From Verrucomicrobia bacterium UBA2970 (GTDB lineage Bacteria > Verrucomicrobiota > Verrucomicrobiia > Limisphaerales > AAA164-E04): a stretch of DNA of 10,918 bases. The notes under the pieces were generated by a model. The model did not search any database, was not told where the DNA came from, and saw only the letters and a program-made list of their open reading frames with translations. Of this stretch, positions 1 through 6,648 are shown piece after piece. The translations under genes and the position numbers were made by a program. Numbering within the stretch: the first letter of the stretch is position 1; each line of letters begins with the position of its first letter. The DNA is taken from assembly GCA_002348345.1 (NCBI GenBank), contig DEAY01000120.1, positions 1 through 10,918 of the forward strand. Reading direction: 5' to 3'.

Positions 1-21
1 GCCAGATCTGACCAACACCGC

Positions 22-828
22 ATGGAGGAACGCGAACCCAGCCCACCCAATCCCCCCCCGTCCTCAAAGGCGTGGCGATGGGCCCCGGTGGGGGCCGGCC
101 TTACCTTTCTGGCCGTGGTCTCCTACTTTGTTGTTTTCGCTCAATTCCCTTCACTCAGGGACCGGCCCTGGTTCAACTCCATTCTGGTCATTGGATGCGG
201 CCTGCTGACCTTGAAGGGCGTGGCGGATAGCTTTCGGTCTGGAGCGGGCCTCATTCGACGACTCACCGCGATCAGCTGCGGGGTTCTGGCGCTTGCCTTC
301 GCCTCGCTATTTTTCGCTTACATCGGTTACCTCTCCTACCAGATTCCCGGACTCTCCGAGACGACCGATTCCATCGACACGCTCCCCGACTTTTCTTCGA
401 CCGACCAGCATGGTCAACCCTTTGGGCTCAACGAGTTGGCAGGCAAGCATCTCCTCCTGGTCTTCTACCGTGGATTCTGGTGACCCTTCTGCGTCTCGGA
501 GCTGCAAGGTTTGCAGACGATCAGCAGGCAACTCAGCCAACGTAACACCCGGGTGATCGTGGTCAGTGCCGACAGCGTTGACGCCAACCGCAAGCTCGCG
601 ACCAGGATGAAATTCGATTTCCCTCTCCTTTCGGATCCCTCCCTTCGCCTCATCGACCAATTCGGAGTTCGACATGTTGGCGGCGGTTTCAAGGGGAATG
701 ATATCGCCCGGCCCGCCGTATTCCTCTTCAATGCCCGGAGGCAACTCGTCTGGAAAGCCGTGACCGACAACTGGCGCATCCGCGTCCGCCCGGAAACAAT
801 TCTCGAACAGACGGCCCAATTAAACTAG
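22..828 (+). CDS. Membrane-anchored peroxiredoxin/thioredoxin-like protein, probable selenoprotein (in-frame TGA = Sec)
   Basis: The reading frame runs from ATG at 22 through an in-frame TGA at 481-483 to TAG at 826-828: 268 residues, with the TGA at residue 154. Three hydrophobic segments (about 22-41, 52-66, 82-106) precede a redoxin domain (about 118-268) that starts LPDFSSTDQHGQPF and carries the family core LLVFYRGFW-TGA-PFC. AhpC/TSA-type relatives have Cys at the TGA position (YRGxWCPFC), so the codon replaces the catalytic Cys and gives a UxxC site with Cys157 as partner. Clear redoxin sequence continues in the same frame afterwards (VIVVSADS, FDFPLLSDPS, PAVFLFNARRQLVW), so this is not a natural C-terminus. 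A SECIS-like hairpin follows. The likely role is thiol-dependent peroxide or disulfide reduction at the membrane. No Shine-Dalgarno precedes the ATG and the frame stays open to base 1, so the start may lie upstream. The alternative is a TGC-to-TGA nonsense mutation or base error. Confidence 0.8.
481..483 (+). other. In-frame TGA, predicted selenocysteine codon
   Basis: The TGA lies between TGG (Trp153) and CCC TTC TGC (Pro-Phe-Cys157). Family members have Cys here, and UxxC in place of CxxC is a known arrangement in bacterial thioredoxin-fold selenoproteins. The frame is open on both sides and the domain continues without an indel. Decoding as Sec needs selA, selB, selC and selD elsewhere in the genome, which cannot be seen here. 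Confidence 0.75.
496..520 (+). promoter_or_regulatory. Candidate bacterial SECIS element
   Basis: A perfect 6-bp stem, CTGCAA (502-507) with TTGCAG (511-516), closes on a GGT loop (508-510). A possible lower stem, TCG (496-498) with CGA (518-520), is separated from it by an internal loop (GAG opposite A). The upper stem starts 18 nt after the TGA and the loop G is 24 nt after it. Bacterial SECIS elements lie inside the coding region just past the UGA, with a short stem and a small loop containing G; the E. coli fdhF element also presents GGU in its loop. The same bases encode ELQGLQ, so the match must coexist with coding constraint. Confidence 0.65.
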
Positions 829-1115
829 AAAACTAGATGACCCGTTTCATCGCCTCCCTTGGCAAACACCACCATTCGCCGTCGCCCGAATTCATCCCGG
901 ATTCGAATCCATCCCCCCGTTTTCCGAGCGACGAATCTCACATAGCTCAGCGCTCCCTCCAGCCCCGGATCGGGATGCCCAAACCGTAGTGCGAACGGAA
1001 TCAGCCGCTCCTCTGGCACTACCTCCCATTCCCCATACCGGCCCCGGCCGGGGAGAAATTGAATCTGAAAAACCGGAGCCTCCTCTGGGACATTCGAAGC
1101 GGGATCCATCCACAT
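825..1115 (-). CDS. Small hypothetical protein
   Basis: 96 residues, unrecognised. The composition is that of a small soluble domain with several short strand-like stretches (APVFQIQF, GGWIRIRDEFGRRRMVVFAKG) and no membrane segment or signal peptide. The ATG at 1115 has an in-frame alternative two codons later (1109), and neither has a convincing ribosome binding site. The stop (reverse complement of CTA, 825-827) overlaps the TAG of the convergent redoxin gene (826-828), so the two genes share their last bases. The protein-like composition and the close fit against the neighbouring gene favour a real gene, but a second, overlapping minus-strand frame is also open over 892-1113, so support is moderate. 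Confidence 0.5.
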   Translation of the reverse strand: MWMDPASNVPEEAPVFQIQFLPGRGRYGEWEVVPEERLIPFALRFGHPDPGLEGALSYVRFVARKTGGWIRIRDEFGRRRMVVFAKGGDETGHLVF

Positions 1116-1219
1116 GGACGGCAGCCTAAATGCCCCCCTCAGTCAAACCCGGTCCCACCCTGCGGCGCGCCCCGACGCGGACTCTTCGGCTCGCCACGAC
1201 GACCCCAAATGATCCATGC

Positions 1220-3424
1220 TCAATCCAGTTGATCGAGCAACCAGGTCACCGCCGCCTTGCGTCGGGAATCCGAATCCGTTGACACATTCACTGTCATGAG
1301 GCCGCGATCATCATTCTCAGAATAGCGGGACCGCACCCAGCGCAACGACCGGGTCGATTCACCCGCCAACCAAAGCGCCGTGGGTTCTCCCGCCGCCAGG
1401 AATCCAGGCAGGTCGAGGTACTTGCCACCCCCAGGGAGAAACTCCGGATCATGCAACCCATCGACGTCGCCGAAGCGGAACGCTTCCGTATCGATGGCAT
1501 AGTGGGCCACCACATCACCGAGCACGCTCCGAGCCACGGCGGCCCAATGTCCGGAGCCATCGGCCGCAACCAACGCAATCCCCCCCGACTGCTCATCATG
1601 CGTCTTCAAGAACCGAATCGTGCTCAAGAGATCATGAACCCGCTGGGCGAAGACCGAATGATTATAGCCAAAGGTATAGGCCGCCGCTTCCCGGGGATTC
1701 GCCACTCGACGCGTGGTGCCTAGTTGATCACCCTCGGCAAGCGATTCGCCCTGGTAGAGCAGATCGATTCCCAGCACCGTGTGGCCCGCGCTCAGCAAAC
1801 GCCGCACCCCGGCCACGGGACCATTCCCCTCGTAGAGCCCCTCTTTTCCCCGAGCACTCAGCCACACGACCGAAACACCGCTGAAATTCTTTGGGTAAAG
1901 AAAAACCACCGGCACCGACTCCCCATAGGTTTCATTTCGCAACAGGCCGCTCATTTCCAGGAAGCCCTGACGTTGATTCTTTTCATTGAGATGCCATGTG
2001 ATCTGACCTCCGGAATCGTAGTGGCGGCCGACGACCACACGAAGGGCCGGTCTGAGGAGGTCAAGATCGACCCGCTCCGAATCGCTCCCTCGGAGCAACT
2101 TCTTCCGGCTATCCTCATGCCAGTATTTCAACAGGCTTTTTTCAAATTCCGCTCCCCCCTTCGGCTCGGGGTGCGACGCATTCCAGACGGTGAGATCTTC
2201 TCGGGCCAGGCGAGCGTAATCCTCCTCCACCACCGGTTCCTCGAGACCAAGCTTGAGGTGCCGGTTCATCCACTGATACATCGCCGATCGACTGACATAA
2301 TTATAATTGTGCCCGAAATGATTGAGAGCTCTCAGCATCACATGCTCCGGCCGTTCCAGCAGCCGGTAGAGCGCCTGCAACTCGGGATAGCCCTTCCCTG
2401 ACATTTCCACTGTCCAATCATCGGCTCCCGTGAGCCCGAGTGGTTTCGGGGCGAAGAGCCCGGCAAACTCCACGTTGCCGGTTCCGATCCGAAGCAGGCT
2501 TGCGTTCTCACAGGTACACCCCCCCTGCATCGCCGTCGACACCATCACGGCGGGAAAGGTGACCGAAGGACGCGGGTCCAAGGCGCCCAGCATGAACGTC
2601 TGGGTGCCGCCCCCACTGGCTCCCGTCACGGCCAACCGGCCGGGGTCCACCTCGGGGAGGGATTCCAGAAAATCAAGCGCCCGGATCGAATTCCAGGTCT
2701 GCAAACCCATAACACTCTGCAGGTGGCTTTCGGCCTGGGGACTAAACAGGCCCCAGCCGGATTTCTGATTCATCTCTGGTCGTTGTTTCGCGAAGCGGTG
2801 GGCCAGCTCAAAGGTGATCTGCTTGGAGTCCGCATAGCCGATCATATCGTAGTGGAAGACCACGCACCCCATTCGAGCGAGTTGAACACAGCGCGACTGA
2901 AGCACACTGCGCCCCCCGTTCTCAAACCGTTCGGCACCAATCGCGATTTCCTCCCGGATCCCCCGTTGATCCATGAACCGCCCCTCCGACCAGTGTCCGT
3001 GCGGGCACAAGACCCCCGGCACGCGGCCCCGCTGCCCCACGGGTCGATAAAGGTTTCCGGTGACAAAAAAACCGGGGAAACTTTCGAAGTAAACCTTCTC
3101 GACTGAGTAATCGTTGAACGAGATCCTCCCGTGAACCACCACATTGAGGGGGCTTCGGGTCGGCAAGGGCCACAGCCCCTGGGAGACGAGAATGCGTTGC
3201 CGAACCGCCATCGCTCGGGACGACCAATCCGCAACCGTGCCGGGTACATGAAACGGAAAGTATCCATTCAGATCGGTGAGGGGCCCCAACCGGCGATCCT
3301 CGAGTTGGTTGCCCTGCGGGATCCCCCTGGGGGCTCCGGCCCAGTTCGGAGACGCCATCCCAAAAGTGCCCCATAACAACACCAAGCCTAAGAATCCTTG
3401 ATTCGTTCGATGACAAAGGTTCAT
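1220..3424 (-). CDS. Exported alpha/beta-hydrolase, acetyl-xylan-esterase/dienelactone-hydrolase-like, with second degenerate hydrolase domain
   Basis: 734 residues from ATG 3424, chosen because AGGAAA lies 4-5 nt upstream and a signal peptide follows at once (MNLCHRTNQGFLGLVLLWG, likely cut near residues 24-30). A longer frame to 3517 would run into the upstream gene and lacks a signal peptide at its N-terminus. Domain 1 (about 75-395) is an esterase-type alpha/beta-hydrolase: HG motif CPHGHW (140-145), nucleophile elbow GASGG with Ser270, probable acid Asp335 or Asp336 (GADDW), and His372 in NHFGHNYNY. Domain 2 (about 500-734) resembles another hydrolase core (VLGIDLLYQGES parallels VVFHYDMIGYADS of domain 1), but its elbow reads AADGSGHW and does not fit GxSxG, so it is probably inactive. 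Likely role: hydrolysis of esters on plant or algal polysaccharide in the periplasm or outside the cell. It lies 46 nt after the asparaginase gene, probably in one operon. Confidence 0.85.
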   Translation of the reverse strand: MNLCHRTNQGFLGLVLLWGTFGMASPNWAGAPRGIPQGNQLEDRRLGPLTDLNGYFPFHVPGTVADWSSRAMAVRQRILVSQGLWPLPTRSPLNVVVHGRISFNDYSVEKVYFESFPGFFVTGNLYRPVGQRGRVPGVLCPHGHWSEGRFMDQRGIREEIAIGAERFENGGRSVLQSRCVQLARMGCVVFHYDMIGYADSKQITFELAHRFAKQRPEMNQKSGWGLFSPQAESHLQSVMGLQTWNSIRALDFLESLPEVDPGRLAVTGASGGGTQTFMLGALDPRPSVTFPAVMVSTAMQGGCTCENASLLRIGTGNVEFAGLFAPKPLGLTGADDWTVEMSGKGYPELQALYRLLERPEHVMLRALNHFGHNYNYVSRSAMYQWMNRHLKLGLEEPVVEEDYARLAREDLTVWNASHPEPKGGAEFEKSLLKYWHEDSRKKLLRGSDSERVDLDLLRPALRVVVGRHYDSGGQITWHLNEKNQRQGFLEMSGLLRNETYGESVPVVFLYPKNFSGVSVVWLSARGKEGLYEGNGPVAGVRRLLSAGHTVLGIDLLYQGESLAEGDQLGTTRRVANPREAAAYTFGYNHSVFAQRVHDLLSTIRFLKTHDEQSGGIALVAADGSGHWAAVARSVLGDVVAHYAIDTEAFRFGDVDGLHDPEFLPGGGKYLDLPGFLAAGEPTALWLAGESTRSLRWVRSRYSENDDRGLMTVNVSTDSDSRRKAAVTWLLDQLD

Positions 3425-3470
3425 TGATTTCCTTTCACTCTCAAGACACGAGGAATCCGAAATCCAGCGC

Positions 3471-4517
3471 TTACCGATTCTCGCCGCGCGGTTCCGGTTG
3501 GTTCCCACCAATGGCACCGACGCTTCGTGAACTCAGCGCAGCACTGTCTCTGACCTCGCTGGAGCCGGGATAGGTCACCGCATATTCAAATCCCTCACCG
3601 GTGCCCGCCGCTCCAAATCGTCCCGCCTTGTCAATGGCGATGAAATTGATGAATAACTCATCGACTCCCAGGGGATCCAGCCGCGCGATGCGTTCAATCG
3701 TCTTGATACATGCCGCCTGAGGATGAAGCCCCTGACGCATGAACTCGACCACCAGGAAGCTCCCGCAATACCGCAAAACATTCTCGCCCACCCCCGTTGC
3801 GCCCGCCGCACCGACCTCGTTGTCGACATAAAGCCCGTCTCCGATCAAAGGAGAATCGCCCACCCGACCGGGAAGCTTGTAGGCCAGCCCACTCGTCGAA
3901 CATCCTCCCGCGAGATTTCCCGCTGCGTCGAGCCCGATCATGGCGATGGTGTCATGATTGAGGTCGCGTTTGGGATCCGACTGCTTCGCCTGCCATTTCC
4001 TCCACTCCTCCCTTGCCGTGGCCGTCAAGAGTGGCTGCAACGAAAACCCCTGGTCGACCGCAAAATCCTGGGCGCCTTGACCGACAAGCAGAACGTGCGG
4101 GGTTTCCTCCATCACCTTCCGAGCCACCGAAATGGGATGAAGAATTCCCTCGATGGCGGCAACCGCACCCGCCTGATGGCCTCGTCCGACCATTATGCAA
4201 GCATCAAGCTGCACCACGCCGTCGCGATTGGGCAACCCACCGATCCCGACCGAGAGATTCTTGAAGTCCGCTTCCGTCAAGCGGATGCCCGCTTCGATGC
4301 CGTCGAGCAAGCTCCCCCCCCGCTCAACCGTCTTGCGGGCCAATTCATTAGCGGGTTGACCAAAGGGCCAGGTGGACACAAAAAGAGGAAACTGGGTCGC
4401 CTGCCCCTCCCCTTCCGCACCCCGCAGCCCCGGTGGATTGAACATGAGCAGCGCCATTGAGCCCAAAACCCAAAACATCTCCCTGTGCCGCCAACGAGAA
4501 TTCATATCCCTAGTCAT
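3471..4517 (-). CDS. Exported N4-(beta-N-acetylglucosaminyl)-L-asparaginase (glycosylasparaginase family, Ntn hydrolase)
   Basis: 348 residues from ATG 4517, preferred because AGGAAGG lies about 8 nt upstream; a second ATG at 4505 and a longer frame to 4553 also exist. A signal peptide is visible (basic RWRHRE, then FWVLGSMALLMF, cleavage near GLRGAEG). Ntn-hydrolase hallmarks follow in order: the family-typical alpha-subunit start (FVSTWPFGQPANELA), the self-cleavage site NHDT-IAMIG with predicted nucleophile Thr190, substrate-pocket GRVGDSP (217-223), and GDGLYVDNEVGAAGATG. The enzyme should autocleave before Thr190 and hydrolyse the GlcNAc-Asn bond of N-linked glycans, or a related beta-amide. 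Export suggests action outside the cytoplasm. It is the first gene of the leftward pair and diverges from the aldolase operon. Family membership is firm; the natural substrate is inferred. Confidence 0.9.
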   Translation of the reverse strand: MTRDMNSRWRHREMFWVLGSMALLMFNPPGLRGAEGEGQATQFPLFVSTWPFGQPANELARKTVERGGSLLDGIEAGIRLTEADFKNLSVGIGGLPNRDGVVQLDACIMVGRGHQAGAVAAIEGILHPISVARKVMEETPHVLLVGQGAQDFAVDQGFSLQPLLTATAREEWRKWQAKQSDPKRDLNHDTIAMIGLDAAGNLAGGCSTSGLAYKLPGRVGDSPLIGDGLYVDNEVGAAGATGVGENVLRYCGSFLVVEFMRQGLHPQAACIKTIERIARLDPLGVDELFINFIAIDKAGRFGAAGTGEGFEYAVTYPGSSEVRDSAALSSRSVGAIGGNQPEPRGENR

Positions 4518-4528
4518 ACGCCGCCCCT

Positions 4529-4580
4529 TCCTGGAGGTCCAACCCAAAGCCACCAGAATGCGCTGGCATTCCCTCCAGGA
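4529..4580. repeat. 9-bp inverted repeat in divergent intergenic region
   Basis: TCCTGGAGG (4529-4537) and its exact complement CCTCCAGGA (4572-4580) are 34 nt apart, between two divergently transcribed genes. The left arm overlaps the Shine-Dalgarno sequence of the asparaginase gene on the minus strand. It could be an operator for one regulator serving both directions, or a chance match enriched by AGGA-type ribosome binding sequences. No clear -35/-10 boxes are visible here. Confidence 0.4.
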
Positions 4581-4584
4581 TTCG

Positions 4585-4601
4585 CCACACTCCCGGTGTG
4601 G
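4585..4601 (+). promoter_or_regulatory. Hairpin / interrupted palindrome over the aldolase start codon
   Basis: CCACAC (4585-4590) pairs perfectly with GTGTGG (4596-4601) across a 5-nt loop. The right arm contains the predicted GTG start (4598-4600), so in RNA the start codon would be paired. As DNA it is a 17-bp interrupted palindrome of the kind bound by dimeric repressors. Either reading is inference. Confidence 0.4.
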
Positions 4602-5422
4602 ACGCCGCCCTTCTGAGTCAAACGCTCCGCGCAGGCCAGCGTGCCTACGGAACCGCCGTGCTGACGGCGTCGCCGTTCTGGCCGCCCTACCTGCAGAATA
4701 CCGGACTCGATTTCGTCTTCATCGACACCGAACACGTTCCGCTGGACCGGGACAACTTGTCCTGGATGTGTCGGGCCTACGATTCGATCTCACTGCCGCC
4801 AATCGTGCGGATTCCCGACCACGATCCCCATCGGGCCTGTCAAACTTTGGATGGCGGCGCGCGAGGCATCGTCGCCCCCTATATCGAACACCCCGACCAA
4901 CTCCGACCCTTGATCGGGGCCACCCGCCACCGCCCCATCAAGGGTCAGCGATTGGAGGCGATTCTTCGGGGAGACGACTCCCCAGAACCAAAACTCAAGG
5001 ACTATCTCCACTCACGGAACCATACGAATCTGTTGATCGCCAATATTGAAAGTCGGCCGGCGATGAAAAACCTGGACGCCATTCTGGAGCTCGACGCACT
5101 CGACGGCGTGCTGATCGGGCCCCACGATTTATCCTGCAGTCTCGGTCACCCCGAGGACTATGACCACCCTGACTTCGACCAGGCCGTCCAAACGATCATT
5201 CAAACGGCTCGGGCCGCCGGCAAGTGTGCCGGCCTTCATTTTGTGCATGGCCTCGAACGGCACCTGCAACTCTGTCGCCACGGCGCCAATCTGATCATTC
5301 ATAGTGATTGCATTCACTTGATTTCCCAAACCCTCCGAACCGACCTGCAGCATCTTCGGCAAGGCTTGGGCGATTCCACCGCAGCCAAGGTCGAGGTCGC
5401 AGCGACCCCCACAGTCGTGTAG
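4598..5422 (+). CDS. HpcH/HpaI family aldolase
   Basis: 274 residues, class II (metal-dependent) pyruvate-type aldolase, cytoplasmic. The catalytic set lies almost exactly where it does in E. coli HpaI: His46 in FIDTEHVPLD, Arg71 in PPIVRIPDHD, metal ligands Glu151 in IANIESRPAM and Asp177 in LIGPHDLSCSLG, plus GARGIVAPYIEHP. Such enzymes cleave 2-keto-3-deoxy or 4-hydroxy-2-oxo acids to pyruvate plus an aldehyde. The exact substrate (for example 2-keto-3-deoxy-L-rhamnonate or an aromatic-pathway intermediate) cannot be decided here. The GTG start is the only reasonable start codon ahead of the conserved region; the nearest purine-rich motif (CAGGA, 4576-4580) is 17 nt away, which is long, so initiation may be weak or unusual. 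It is first in a three-gene operon, 7 nt before the next gene. Confidence 0.88.
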   Translation: MDAALLSQTLRAGQRAYGTAVLTASPFWPPYLQNTGLDFVFIDTEHVPLDRDNLSWMCRAYDSISLPPIVRIPDHDPHRACQTLDGGARGIVAPYIEHPDQLRPLIGATRHRPIKGQRLEAILRGDDSPEPKLKDYLHSRNHTNLLIANIESRPAMKNLDAILELDALDGVLIGPHDLSCSLGHPEDYDHPDFDQAVQTIIQTARAAGKCAGLHFVHGLERHLQLCRHGANLIIHSDCIHLISQTLRTDLQHLRQGLGDSTAAKVEVAATPTVV

Positions 5423-5429
5423 CTCGGAA

Positions 5430-6641
5430 ATGATGCACCTCCCATTGACCAGCCCGATGCCTGATTGCTTCCCGTCCTGGCGATCCTTCCCTCCCACCCA
5501 TCGATTCCTCACGATTGCTCTCGGCCTCTTCCCGTTGCTGTTGCTCGGATCCCCCGTGCAGCACGCCACCGTCTTTTTCGAGAAGGGAAAGTACGGCGGT
5601 TGGCCCGCCACCCACGGAATCTGGTCATGGGGTGATGAGATCTTGGTCGGATTCACCGTGGGTATCTATCAGGATCGGGGGGATCGACATCATATCGCGA
5701 CGGATCAACCGGTCTCCCACATGCAGGGACGCTCCCGCGACGGCGGACTCACCTGGACACTCGAGAACCCCAACCAACAACATCAACTTCTCCCGGAGGG
5801 CACCTCCCTTCACGGCACCGAACTCCCGGGCGTCCCCCTGCCGGAATGGAAACCCTCGCCTGGGGACATCCGCTTTACCGCTCCCGATTTCGCGATGACC
5901 CTCAAGTTGAACAATAATCATGTGGGGCCATCCCGTTTCTATCTCACCTACAACCGGGGTCGGGACTGGTCCGGCCCCTACCGACTCCCTGCCGTCAACG
6001 GGTTGCAGATCGCGGCCCGGACGGATTACCAGGTCCGCTCGCCTTCCGCCTGCGATTTTTTTCTCACGGCAGCCAAGGCCAATCAGCGGGAAGGACGAGT
6101 CTTTCTCCTGCGATCCACGCAACACGGCCGTCGCTGGGAGTTTGTTTCGTGGGTGGGCGAGGAACCCTCCGGATTTTCCATCATGCCATCGACGATTCGG
6201 CTGGCGAAGGGGAGCTATTACACGGTCCTCCGGCATCGAGACGGTTCGAAGCGGGGCCTGAGGGCTTATCGTTCGATCGACGACGGCAAGACGTGGCACC
6301 GGGAAATCGATCCCGTCACCGATCTCGGCGCCGGAAATCCCGGTTCCCTCCTTCAGTTGCCCGATGGCACCCTGGCCCTCACCTATGGCGTCCGCAAAGA
6401 ACCGTTTCGGATCGCGGCCAAGCTCAGCCGCGACCAGGGAAGGTCATGGAGTGCCGAGGGCATCATTCGGCATGACGGCTCCAGCGCCGACGTCGGCTAC
6501 ACCCAATCGGTGCTCCGCCCCGACGGGAAGGTCGTGACGGTCTACTATTTCAGCGATGCCATCACCGGGCCCGAGCGTTACATCGGAGCCAGCATTTGGG
6601 ATCCAAAAACACTGTATTTCCCTTCACCCCAATCGCCATAA
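5430..6641 (+). CDS. Exported BNR/Asp-box beta-propeller, exo-sialidase-like protein
   Basis: 403 residues from the first of two adjacent ATGs; a weak CGGA lies just upstream, and in-frame Met10 is another option. A hydrophobic signal segment (about 25-40, FLTIALGLFPLLLLG) indicates export. Asp-boxes (SxDxGxxW) occur at 102-109 (SRDGGLTW), 282-289 (SIDDGKTW) and 333-340 (SRDQGRSW), with degenerate copies at 229-236 (STQHGRRW) and near 174-180. These repeats define the six-bladed sialidase fold. A textbook FRIP motif is not obvious; the N-terminal strand reads GGWPATHGIWSWGDEILVGF, so the protein may be a sialidase-fold hydrolase or lectin with another substrate. It sits between two aldolase genes, 7 nt from each, which suggests it releases or binds the sugar whose acid derivative they cleave. 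Confidence 0.82.
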   Translation: MMHLPLTSPMPDCFPSWRSFPPTHRFLTIALGLFPLLLLGSPVQHATVFFEKGKYGGWPATHGIWSWGDEILVGFTVGIYQDRGDRHHIATDQPVSHMQGRSRDGGLTWTLENPNQQHQLLPEGTSLHGTELPGVPLPEWKPSPGDIRFTAPDFAMTLKLNNNHVGPSRFYLTYNRGRDWSGPYRLPAVNGLQIAARTDYQVRSPSACDFFLTAAKANQREGRVFLLRSTQHGRRWEFVSWVGEEPSGFSIMPSTIRLAKGSYYTVLRHRDGSKRGLRAYRSIDDGKTWHREIDPVTDLGAGNPGSLLQLPDGTLALTYGVRKEPFRIAAKLSRDQGRSWSAEGIIRHDGSSADVGYTQSVLRPDGKVVTVYYFSDAITGPERYIGASIWDPKTLYFPSPQSP

Positions 6642-6648
6642 GCCGCCT

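Noticed and set aside
22..483. Reading the first ORF as a complete 153-residue membrane protein
   Set aside because: It ends in mid-motif (FYRGFW) and the same frame continues the redoxin domain directly after the TGA.
307..819. 170-codon minus-strand ORF antisense to the redoxin gene
   Set aside because: The composition looks like a mirror of the coding strand and has no recognisable motif; it is a shadow of the GC-rich gene opposite.
481..828. Frameshift or pseudogene explanation for the split redoxin
   Set aside because: Both halves are in one frame with no indel, and the downstream half keeps family motifs without decay; a point nonsense mutation remains possible but is less likely given the exact position and the hairpin.
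1116..1219. Possible rho-independent terminator between the esterase and the small hypothetical gene
   Set aside because: Only weak GC-rich pairings (including a GGCGCGCC palindrome) and no following T-run on either strand.
1724..2401. 225-codon plus-strand ORF inside the esterase gene
   Set aside because: It is antisense to a clear hydrolase domain and has no motifs or ribosome binding site.
3425..3517. Longer N-terminus for the esterase
   Set aside because: It would overlap the upstream gene and bury the signal peptide; the internal ATG has a good Shine-Dalgarno.
3723..4460. 245-codon plus-strand ORF antisense to the asparaginase gene
   Set aside because: The opposite strand encodes the Ntn-hydrolase motifs; this frame has low-complexity Arg/Pro-rich composition.
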